Source: Schleiferiaceae bacterium
GTDB lineage: Bacteria; Bacteroidota; Bacteroidia; Flavobacteriales; Schleiferiaceae
Assembly (NCBI GenBank): GCA_023260615.1
Contig: JALQUY010000026.1
Location: 222 to 11,395 of the forward strand
Length of the DNA stretch: 11,174 bases
Direction of reading: 5' to 3'
Shown one piece after another: positions 5,485-11,174 of this stretch. The notes under the pieces were generated by a model. That model saw only the letters and a program-made list of their open reading frames with translations, made no database searches and was not told the DNA's origin. A program made the translations under genes and the position numbers. How positions within the stretch are numbered: the stretch's first letter is position 1; each line of letters starts with the position of its first letter.

Positions 5485-6844
5485 GGTTCACGCGCTCGTC
5501 AAAGCGTATGCCCCAGTCGGCCAACTCTTTCAGAATGGGTCCGTACACCTCTTTTTTCAAGGGCATGAGCACGCCTCGGTCCTGCACCAGGCCTTTGGCG
5601 ACCAAACGCGTCGCCATCGCCACAGGCAGCCCCACCGTAAAGGCCATGGCTGTGTTTTGAACCGTTTTACCCTTGCAGACCATGGAAGACTCTAGACGGT
5701 AGGTCTGACCGTCCTGCCTGTAAAAGATGCGGTGCCACATGACGAGCATATCACGGTCTTCTTCGGTCATGGTCCATTTCTTTTCCAAAATGGCCTGTAG
5801 AATTTGGGCCGGACTGCCTTTCTGCAAGCCCACAGGCTCGTCCGTGAAAAGCCCGAGCCATTCGAAGAGTTCCATGAGCTCCGAATCTTGCGGAATCTGC
5901 AGATAGTGCATGAGCTTGAGCTCCACACTATCCGACGCATGGTAGGCCAAGAAACTGTTTAAGAAGCTGCGGTGCGTCATCGTTGAGACGCCTTCCATCT
6001 GGTACCCATCGTCGGTCGCCCCTAATTGAACAAAAACATCCCACGCTCGGCAAAATCCAGGTCGTCGCAAGGTTCCGCGGTACATGGTAGGGATGCCATC
6101 TAAGCCATAGGCAGAGATGTACTTCAAAGAGTCTCGGTTGGCATAGCCCTCAAAGCGACCGTAGCCGGGAATGGTCATGAATTCGGTGCGCCGGAAGAGC
6201 TTGTGGTAAGGGATAAACTTGTACAGCCCTTCTTGGATAAATTTAACCGCACCACCGGCTCCAGCTAGGACAACGTTACGCGGATTCCAGGTGAACTTAT
6301 ACTGCCAAGGATTGCTAGGGCTCTCAGGTGCCAAAATTCCCCCGCAAAAGCTTTCATACGAGGTGATTTCCGCCCCTTTTGCGCGCAATTTCTCCAAAAT
6401 TTCCATGGTGGACATATGATCAATGCCGGGATCCACCCCACATTCGTTCAGGAAGACCAGGTTTTTGGCTTTCGCTTCTTCGTGCAGAGCCGCCATTTCG
6501 GGGCTCACATAGCTCGCAGTGACCAAGTGCTTCTCATATTCCAAGCAGGCCTTGGCCACTTCGATGTGCATGAAGGCAGGTAGCATGCTCACGACCACAT
6601 CGGCTTTTTGGATCCAGAACGCCCGTGTGTCCGGATCGCTTAGATCGGCGCCTTGCGCGTGAATCGTCGTGAAGGGAGCGCACTTTTCTTTGAGGGCCTT
6701 CTCATCTTGGTCCAAAACGGTCACGGTCCAACCTGAAGCATCCTCATGGGTAGCCAAGTATTCTATCATGGCCGAAGTGCTTTTCCCAGCGCCAAAAACG
6801 ACAATACGCTGGATGGTTTTAGGGGAAGGATTAGAGGATATCAC
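5474..6844 (-). CDS. Saccharopine dehydrogenase (L-glutamate-forming type, LYS9 / LKR-SDH family)
   Basis: This cytoplasmic NAD(P) enzyme interconverts saccharopine with glutamate and alpha-aminoadipate semialdehyde. In bacteria with this stand-alone form the usual role is lysine breakdown by the saccharopine route. The protein has 456 residues. The Rossmann domain begins at residue 13 with IVVFGAGKSTSAMIEYL, and an acidic Asp at the end of strand 2 (VLDQD, 43-47) suggests binding of an unphosphorylated ribose, that is NAD. NECGVDPGIDHM (133-144) and SFCGGILAPESPSNPWQYKF (165-184) closely follow the eukaryotic LYS9 signatures. The C-terminal catalytic/dimer domain runs to about 440. The start is GTG at 6844-6842; there is no in-frame ATG before the Rossmann strand. 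The gene is convergent with rimM and divergent from pckA, sharing an 88-bp intergenic region. No lysine-ketoglutarate reductase gene is in the window, so the pathway partner is not seen. Confidence 0.93.
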   Translation of the reverse strand: MISSNPSPKTIQRIVVFGAGKSTSAMIEYLATHEDASGWTVTVLDQDEKALKEKCAPFTTIHAQGADLSDPDTRAFWIQKADVVVSMLPAFMHIEVAKACLEYEKHLVTASYVSPEMAALHEEAKAKNLVFLNECGVDPGIDHMSTMEILEKLRAKGAEITSYESFCGGILAPESPSNPWQYKFTWNPRNVVLAGAGGAVKFIQEGLYKFIPYHKLFRRTEFMTIPGYGRFEGYANRDSLKYISAYGLDGIPTMYRGTLRRPGFCRAWDVFVQLGATDDGYQMEGVSTMTHRSFLNSFLAYHASDSVELKLMHYLQIPQDSELMELFEWLGLFTDEPVGLQKGSPAQILQAILEKKWTMTEEDRDMLVMWHRIFYRQDGQTYRLESSMVCKGKTVQNTAMAFTVGLPVAMATRLVAKGLVQDRGVLMPLKKEVYGPILKELADWGIRFDERVNQES

Positions 6845-6900
6845 GTCAAGGGTGTTGAAAAGTGATCGGTTTCGGGGAATTTACAGAACGAAGGTAGGGC

Positions 6901-6908
6901 TACATTTG
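6901..6908 (+). promoter_or_regulatory. TAnnTTTG -7 element for pckA
   Basis: TACATTTG matches the Bacteroidota -7 consensus exactly and ends 24 nt before the pckA ATG at 6933, giving a leader of about 20 nt. No TTG is found at -33 spacing. On the opposite strand TACCTTCG (6897-6890) is one mismatch from the element and could serve the divergent saccharopine reductase gene. Confidence 0.55.
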
Positions 6909-6932
6909 TCTAACCCTTGATTGAAATTCGTT

Positions 6933-8531
6933 ATGGCTACAACTCCCTCAGGAGCAGCTCCTTCCCTTTCGTGGATGGCTGACCTTGGCTTGCGGCACGC
7001 CTCCGTCGTGTACCAAGCAGACCCTGATTTCCTTACCCAGGAAACGCTTCGTTTAAACCGTGGAACGCTCACCCATTCGGGTGTTTTGTGCATTGAGACG
7101 GGAAAATTTACTGGACGATCTCCGGAAGACCGCTTCATCGTAGAGGATGGACGAACCCGGGATAAAGTTTGGTGGGGCAGCATCAACAAGCCGTTTGACG
7201 AAGCGGCCTATTTCCGCTTAAAGGCTAAGGTACTTGACTACTTAGATGGTAAAAAACTCTATGTACGCGAGGCTCGCGCTGGGGCTCTAGCGTCCGTGTC
7301 CATCGGCATTCGCGTCGTCAACGAGTACCCCGAGCACAACCTCTTTGCCTACAACATGTTTTTGGACCCATCAGAAGGCGTAGCGCCCGAATGGACCATT
7401 CTGCATGCCCCTGATTTCCAGGCAGACCCATCAACGGACGGTACGCGCCAAGGCAATTTTGCTATTCTGTCCTTCAGCGACAAAACCATCCTGATTGGCG
7501 GAACGGGCTACACGGGAGAAATTAAAAAAGGCATTTTCTCGGCCTTGAACTTCCTCCTCCCAACTGAGGCCAATACCTTTCCCATGCACTGCTCGGCCAA
7601 CTTGGGTCGTGGCGGCGACACGGCCCTGTTCTTTGGCTTGTCAGGCACCGGTAAGACCACGCTATCGGCCGACCCCAACCGCGCGCTTATTGGCGACGAC
7701 GAGCACGGCTGGACCGCAGAAGGCGACGTCTTCAACTTTGAGGGAGGCTGCTACGCCAAGGTCATTGACCTTTCGGAAGAAAAGGAGCCGGATATCTGGC
7801 GTGCGATTCGTCCTGGGGCGATTTTGGAGAACATCGTCTTGAACGAGGCGGGGGTCCCCGACTACACGGATAGCCGAATCACGGAGAACACCCGCGTCTC
7901 CTACCCCATTGAACACATTGACCATGTCGCAGCCGGATTGCGTGGCAAAAACCCCAAGAACATCTTCTTCTTGACCTGCGATGCCTATGGGGTCCTCCCT
8001 CCTATGTCCAAGCTCGGACCTGAGCAGGCCGCGTACCACTTTATTTCGGGTTACACCGCCAAGGTGGCCGGTACCGAAGCCGGCATCACAGAGCCCAAAG
8101 CGGTTTTTTCAGCGTGCTTTGGCGCGCCCTTCATGCCCCTGCATCCCTCGGACTATGCGGATATGCTTATGGATAAGATGCGCGCTGGAGACTTGAACGT
8201 TTGGCTCGTAAACACCGGCTGGGTGGGAGGCGGTTATGGCGTTGGCGAACGCATTAAGCTTCGCTATACCCGTGCCATGATTACGGCTGCCTTAGAAGGT
8301 CAACTCGAGCACTTTACCGAGGATGCCCGCTTTGGCTTCCAGTACGTATCGGAATGTCCCGGGGTACCTGCCGCAGTTTTGCAGGCGAAAGCGCAATGGT
8401 CGGACGCCGCTGGCTACGATGCGGCCGCAGACGATCTTGCACGCCGTTTCCGGGAAAACTTCAAGAAGTTTGAAGCTGGAGCTTCGTCTGCCATCTTAGC
8501 AGGAGGCCCCAAGGCTCTGCAATCCGCGTAA
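6933..8531 (+). CDS. pckA: Phosphoenolpyruvate carboxykinase (ATP)
   Basis: PckA converts oxaloacetate and ATP to PEP, CO2 and ADP, the first committed step of gluconeogenesis (EC 4.1.1.49). The protein has 532 residues, as expected for the ATP-dependent type. Visible motifs: FTGRSPEDRFIV (59-70), with the substrate-binding Arg; GEIKKGIFSALNFLLP (195-210), with the metal-ligand Lys; the metal-ligand His219 in MHCSANLG; the P-loop GLSGTGKTTLS (235-245); the kinase-2 segment LIGDDEHGW (252-260); and later the Arg-containing IENTRVSYPIEHI-like region (ITENTRVSYPIEH). All catalytic residues I can check are intact. ATG 6933 is chosen; TTG 6921 is in frame but adds only four residues and lies closer to the promoter. 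The gene is divergent from saccharopine reductase and convergent with the PhoH gene, so it is probably a single-gene transcript. Confidence 0.98.
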   Translation: MATTPSGAAPSLSWMADLGLRHASVVYQADPDFLTQETLRLNRGTLTHSGVLCIETGKFTGRSPEDRFIVEDGRTRDKVWWGSINKPFDEAAYFRLKAKVLDYLDGKKLYVREARAGALASVSIGIRVVNEYPEHNLFAYNMFLDPSEGVAPEWTILHAPDFQADPSTDGTRQGNFAILSFSDKTILIGGTGYTGEIKKGIFSALNFLLPTEANTFPMHCSANLGRGGDTALFFGLSGTGKTTLSADPNRALIGDDEHGWTAEGDVFNFEGGCYAKVIDLSEEKEPDIWRAIRPGAILENIVLNEAGVPDYTDSRITENTRVSYPIEHIDHVAAGLRGKNPKNIFFLTCDAYGVLPPMSKLGPEQAAYHFISGYTAKVAGTEAGITEPKAVFSACFGAPFMPLHPSDYADMLMDKMRAGDLNVWLVNTGWVGGGYGVGERIKLRYTRAMITAALEGQLEHFTEDARFGFQYVSECPGVPAAVLQAKAQWSDAAGYDAAADDLARRFRENFKKFEAGASSAILAGGPKALQSA

Positions 8532-8542
8532 TTCAGCCTACT

Positions 8543-8552
8543 GCCTGCAGGC
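8543..8552. repeat. Perfect 10-bp palindrome between convergent pckA and PhoH genes
   Basis: GCCTGCAGGC reads the same on both strands and sits in the 22-bp gap between the two convergent stop codons. With no spacer it would form only a tiny hairpin and no T-run follows, so it is not a normal terminator. It may be chance or a protein-binding site. Confidence 0.3.
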
Positions 8553-8553
8553 C

Positions 8554-9906
8554 TTACAACATGTCGTTGGCGAGATTGGCGAGCTCTGAACGCTCGCCTT
8601 TCTCCAACGTTACATGCGCATACAGGGGCTGCCCCTTCAGGCGGTCGACCAAGTAGGACAGGCCATTGGATTGCTCGTCCAAGTAGGGCGTGTCAATTTG
8701 ATGCACATCCCCGGTGAAGATGAATTTGGAATTTTCGCCAGCACGCGTGATGATGGTCTTGACTTCGTGGGGCGTGAGGTTCTGAGCTTCGTCCACAATG
8801 AAGATGACATTGGATAAGGAGCGTCCGCGAATGTAGGCCAATGGGGTCACCAGAATCTTTTCGTTGGCGACCATTTCATCAATTTGCTTGAAGTTGCGGT
8901 CGCGCTCCCCAAACTGGTTCTTGATGAACTTCAAGTTGTCCCAGAGGGGTTGCATGTAGGGATTGATCTTTTGCTCGGCATCGCCGGGCAAAAATCCGAT
9001 GTCGCGGTTGCTCAAAGGGACGATAGGACGCGCTAAGTAAATCTGCTTGAAGTCGCGACGCTGTTCCAGCGAGCCCGCAAGGGCGAGCAAGGTCTTTCCG
9101 GTACCCGCCACCCCCGTCAACGTCACCAGCTTAATGTCTGGGTGCATAATGGCGTGGAGTGCGAACGTTTGCTCGCTATTTCTAGGCTTGATTCCGTAGT
9201 AACTCGACTTCTCCACCAATTCCATCGTTTCTGATTTCCCGTGGTAGAATCCCAGGGCCGAAGACTTGGCTGTTTTAAGGATGTAAAACTGATTGGATTG
9301 AAGACCGAGCTTTTGGTTAGTTTTCACCGAAGAATCCAAATGCACAGCCTTTTTCTCGTACAAGGTCTGAAGGGCTTTGGCGGGGAAAGCGGGAATCTCA
9401 GAGCGTCCTGTGAAGCCCGCATCGGTCTCTTTGACCTTGCCTGTGAGATAGTCTTCCGCTTGGACATTCAGCGCCTTGGCCTTTAGCCGAAGGTTGATGT
9501 CCTTGGTAACGAGAATTACTGGGCGGTCGGGCTCTTCTTGCTGAAGAAATAGGGCCGCGTTTATAATCTTATGATCGTTCTTTCCCTTGCCATAGACTTC
9601 CAATGCGTCCACATTCAAGCTAGGTGTCGCCATGATGACACGGAATTTTCCGCGTTTTCCCCCGTTGAGGTCAATCCATTCGGTCAAAGGTTTTTCGGCT
9701 GCTTTTTTGTCCAGCATTCGGATAAATTCGCGCGCCTCAAAATTCTTGGTATCGCTGCCCTTTTTAAACTCGTCCAATTCCTCTAAAACGGGAATGGGAA
9801 TAGCTACATCGTGCTCTTCAAAGTTCATAATAGCGTTGTGATCGTAGAGAATCACGGACGTGTCAAGCACAAAAATCTTACGTGGGGACTTAACGGCTCT
9901 AGGCAT
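8554..9906 (-). CDS. phoH: PhoH-family ATPase fused to an N-terminal PIN RNase domain (PhoH2/YlaK type)
   Basis: PIN-PhoH proteins are ATP-driven RNA unwinding and cleaving enzymes, studied best as mycobacterial PhoH2; the cellular targets are unknown. The protein has 450 residues. The PIN domain covers about 10-150, with the acidic metal site visible as Asp15 (FVLDTSVI), Glu42/43 (VLEELDEF), Asp111 (GKNDHKI) and Asp136 (LVTKDINLR). A linker follows (about 155-240), then the PhoH ATPase domain (about 243-450) with Walker A GVAGTGKT (265-272), ARPIVPLSNRDIGFLPGD (292-309), Walker B VIFIVDEAQN (367-376) and the sensor segment FIFTGDVHQIDTPYLD (395-410). Start ATG 9906 is unambiguous from the PIN strand. 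The gene is convergent with pckA and divergent from the Crp/Fnr gene. It is not a toxin of a simple PIN toxin-antitoxin pair: no small antitoxin gene precedes it. Confidence 0.96.
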   Translation of the reverse strand: MPRAVKSPRKIFVLDTSVILYDHNAIMNFEEHDVAIPIPVLEELDEFKKGSDTKNFEAREFIRMLDKKAAEKPLTEWIDLNGGKRGKFRVIMATPSLNVDALEVYGKGKNDHKIINAALFLQQEEPDRPVILVTKDINLRLKAKALNVQAEDYLTGKVKETDAGFTGRSEIPAFPAKALQTLYEKKAVHLDSSVKTNQKLGLQSNQFYILKTAKSSALGFYHGKSETMELVEKSSYYGIKPRNSEQTFALHAIMHPDIKLVTLTGVAGTGKTLLALAGSLEQRRDFKQIYLARPIVPLSNRDIGFLPGDAEQKINPYMQPLWDNLKFIKNQFGERDRNFKQIDEMVANEKILVTPLAYIRGRSLSNVIFIVDEAQNLTPHEVKTIITRAGENSKFIFTGDVHQIDTPYLDEQSNGLSYLVDRLKGQPLYAHVTLEKGERSELANLANDML

Positions 9907-9966
9907 GGTATGGAAGGAAGTTTAGGGTTAATTTAGGCGGAAGAATCCAGAATTGGCCGACACGTT

Positions 9967-9974
9967 CAAAGATG
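9967..9974 (-). promoter_or_regulatory. Possible -7 element for the PIN-PhoH gene
   Basis: On the minus strand CATCTTTG differs from TAnnTTTG only at the first base. It would start transcription about 55 nt before the ATG at 9906. TTG triplets occur upstream (minus strand, 9990-9982 region) but closer than the usual -33 spacing. Weak support. Confidence 0.3.
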
Positions 9975-10028
9975 TTTTTAACAATTCAACAAGGATAACC
10001 TAGACCTAACATTCGCTACCCCTTGCCC

Positions 10029-10670
10029 ATGGCACTACCCGATACGCAAACCCTCCAGGCGCACTTCGGCTTCCAAGACGAAGCCTTGCTCGCAGACATT
10101 GTCAAACATGGACGATTCTGCACTTTTCACTCCGGGGATTTAATTGCTGAACCGGGGATGCCCGTAGACTTTGTGCCCTTGATTCTGAAGGGCAATTTGC
10201 GTGTTATGCGCCGAGACGACGACAACGACCGCGAGCTCTTCCTGTATTTTCTAACCGCAGGCTCTACCTGTTCAAGCACCATTAACTGCTGCATGACGGG
10301 CAAACGTGTGACCGTGGAGGTCGTGGTTGAAGAAGAAACAGATATGGTCTGCATACCGAATGAATACGCATCCGCATGGATCAAGGTCCATCCGGAGTGG
10401 TTGGAATTCGTCCTTCGAAGCTACCAGTTGCGCTTTGAAGAGGCTTTACACGCTCTGGATGAAGTGGCCTTTCGGCAGTTGGACGAGCGCCTTTGGAACT
10501 TCTTGCAAGAGAAAGCGCGTTTGACTGATGGCAATGTGGTGGAGATGAGCCATTCGGAGCTCGCCCAGGCCCTGCATTCCTCGCGGGAGGTCGTATCGCG
10601 TTTGTTGAAAAAACTGGAATCGGAGGATCGACTTGAATTAGGTCGCAACCGCATCCAAATCCTGGGCTAA
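10029..10670 (+). CDS. Crp/Fnr-family transcriptional regulator with cysteine-rich beta-roll
   Basis: The protein has 213 residues in the Crp/Fnr layout. A cyclic-nucleotide-binding-like beta-roll covers about 20-115 (CTFHSGDLIAEPGMPVDFVPLILKG begins at 31), a dimerisation helix about 118-142, and a C-terminal helix-turn-helix about 173-197 (MSHSELAQALHSSREVVSRLL). The phosphate-binding cassette of true cAMP receptors is not recognisable. In its place is GSTCSSTINCCM (78-89), with Cys81, Cys87 and Cys88; Cys31 and Cys108 are also present. FNR's N-terminal cluster cysteines are absent. This TCxxTxxCCM type seems common in Bacteroidota; the ligand is unknown, and thiol, sulfane-sulfur or metal sensing is possible. 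ATG 10029 is chosen over in-frame TTG 10023. The gene is divergent from PIN-PhoH by 122 bp and 19 bp upstream of the TPR-like gene. Family assignment is secure; regulon and signal are not. Confidence 0.93.
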   Translation: MALPDTQTLQAHFGFQDEALLADIVKHGRFCTFHSGDLIAEPGMPVDFVPLILKGNLRVMRRDDDNDRELFLYFLTAGSTCSSTINCCMTGKRVTVEVVVEEETDMVCIPNEYASAWIKVHPEWLEFVLRSYQLRFEEALHALDEVAFRQLDERLWNFLQEKARLTDGNVVEMSHSELAQALHSSREVVSRLLKKLESEDRLELGRNRIQILG

Positions 10671-10677
10671 GGCGCCC

Positions 10678-10685
10678 TATTTTTG
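10678..10685 (+). promoter_or_regulatory. TAnnTTTG -7 element directly before the TPR-like gene
   Basis: TATTTTTG matches the -7 consensus exactly and ends only 4 nt before the ATG at 10690. If used, transcription would begin at about the ATG, or the real start would be the in-frame ATG at 10711. No -33 TTG is visible at normal spacing; the element lies 8-15 nt after the Crp/Fnr stop. Confidence 0.45.
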
Positions 10686-10689
10686 TCGC

Positions 10690-11174
10690 ATGATTCGCAA
10701 ATACATCCGCATGGCCCTCGCAGTGGCCGTTTTTGGTACCGCTGTTTGGCAATTCACGGACGGTGAGATTGGCAATGGCATTTTCTTGATTTTGCTTTCG
10801 GGCATTCCCTTGCTCTTCCACTTCCGCAACGAGCGCATTTTGCTCGCCCTGTGGTACGTGCGCAAACAAGACTTTGAAAAAGCGAGTCAGCAGTTGGCAG
10901 CCATCGGCCACCCCGAGAAGACCCTCATCAAGGGCCAGCTCGCCTACTACTACTTTCTTCAGGGCTTAATGACGTCCCAGACCAACCTTTCCAAGAGCGA
11001 AACCTGGATGAAAAAAGCCTTGGCCACCGGCCTGCGCCTCAAGCAAGACCGCGCTTTGGCCAAGATGCAACTGGCGGCGATGGCCATGACCAAGCGCAAA
11101 AAGAAGGAAGCCCAAGCGCTCTTGACAGAAGCAAAAAAGCTGGACGACAAGGGTGTCCTCGCCGACCAGCTTAA
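10690..11174 (+). CDS. Membrane-anchored TPR-like protein, N-terminal 161 residues (3' end outside window)
   Basis: I do not recognise a specific function. The frame is open to the window edge and was read directly. Residues 1-8 are basic (MIRKYIRM). Hydrophobic stretches at about 8-20 (ALAVAVFGTAVW) and 28-43 (IGNGIFLILLSGIPLLF) form one or two membrane segments, followed by the positively charged FRNERILLALWYVRKQ. From about 60 on, helical pairs look like tetratricopeptide repeats: DFEKASQQLAAIGHPEKTL, AYYYFLQGLMTSQ, SETWMKKALATGLRL, ALAKMQLAAMAMTKRKKKEA and LLTEAKKLDDKG. The soluble part is probably cytoplasmic by the positive-inside rule and would mediate protein contacts. Hypothetical proteins of this design occur in Flavobacteriia. 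It is 19 bp after the Crp/Fnr gene and may share its transcript. Start is 10690 or 10711. Confidence 0.8.
   Translation, partial: MIRKYIRMALAVAVFGTAVWQFTDGEIGNGIFLILLSGIPLLFHFRNERILLALWYVRKQDFEKASQQLAAIGHPEKTLIKGQLAYYYFLQGLMTSQTNLSKSETWMKKALATGLRLKQDRALAKMQLAAMAMTKRKKKEAQALLTEAKKLDDKGVLADQL

Noticed and set aside
8532..8553. Terminator between pckA and the PhoH gene
   Set aside because: The only inverted repeat is a spacerless 10-bp palindrome and no T-run follows on either strand.
8554..9906. PIN domain as the toxin of a toxin-antitoxin pair
   Set aside because: The PIN domain is fused to a full PhoH ATPase with Walker motifs, and no small antitoxin gene lies upstream.
10029..11174. Crp/Fnr gene plus TPR membrane gene as part of a defence or signalling island
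   Set aside because: No effector, nuclease, cyclase or mobile-element genes adjoin them, and composition matches the rest of the window.
1..11174. tRNA, CRISPR array, insertion sequence or prophage
   Set aside because: No cloverleaf-like sequence, regularly spaced repeats, transposase motifs or terminal inverted repeats were seen on reading both strands; this was by eye, without a covariance-model search.

Overview
The window looks like a piece of a Bacteroidota chromosome, most likely Flavobacteriales or a close relative, but with a fairly high GC content (mid-50s percent by eye). Four things point there. None of the start codons is preceded by a convincing Shine-Dalgarno sequence. Several genes carry the Bacteroidota -7 promoter element TAnnTTTG. 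Ribosomal protein bS16 has a long Ala/Glu-rich C-terminal tail. The gene families present (Crp/Fnr with a Cys-rich beta-roll, PIN-PhoH, stand-alone saccharopine reductase, ATP-type PckA) are typical of the phylum. The region is gene-dense core metabolism and housekeeping. I found no tRNA, rRNA, insertion sequence, CRISPR array, phage gene or integration scar, and no gap over 300 bases without a gene.

Layout. Bases 1-1470 hold two minus-strand genes: a WbpD/WlbB-like sugar N-acetyltransferase and, downstream of it, an acyl-CoA dehydrogenase cut by the left edge. A degenerate 8-bp tandem repeat lies just upstream of the dehydrogenase start. Bases 1549-4240 (plus) hold a tight group: an exported S1/P1 zinc nuclease, an Rrf2-family regulator starting 3 bp later with GTG, and a cystathionine beta-synthase-type PLP enzyme 25 bp further on. 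Bases 4304-5414 (plus) hold rpsP and rimM, 4 bp apart, followed by a hairpin terminator. Bases 5474-6844 (minus) encode saccharopine reductase, divergent from pckA (6933-8531, plus). pckA converges on a minus-strand PIN-PhoH gene (8554-9906). That gene is divergent from a Crp/Fnr regulator (10029-10670, plus), which is followed by a membrane-anchored TPR-like protein cut by the right edge.

How the genes may work together. The Rrf2 regulator next to the CBS enzyme resembles CymR-type control of cysteine metabolism and may act on its neighbour; this is inference. rpsP-rimM is the classic pair of bS16 and the 30S maturation factor that binds uS19. The acyl-CoA dehydrogenase, saccharopine reductase and PEP carboxykinase fit a heterotroph living on amino acids and fatty acids that needs gluconeogenesis. 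The exported nuclease would supply nucleotides and phosphate.

I do not see a previously undescribed multi-gene system. The observations most worth checking are the 8-bp repeat whose copy number would switch an upstream ATG into frame with the dehydrogenase, the -7 elements placed only 4-6 nt before ATG (possible leaderless mRNAs), and the cysteine clusters in the two regulators.
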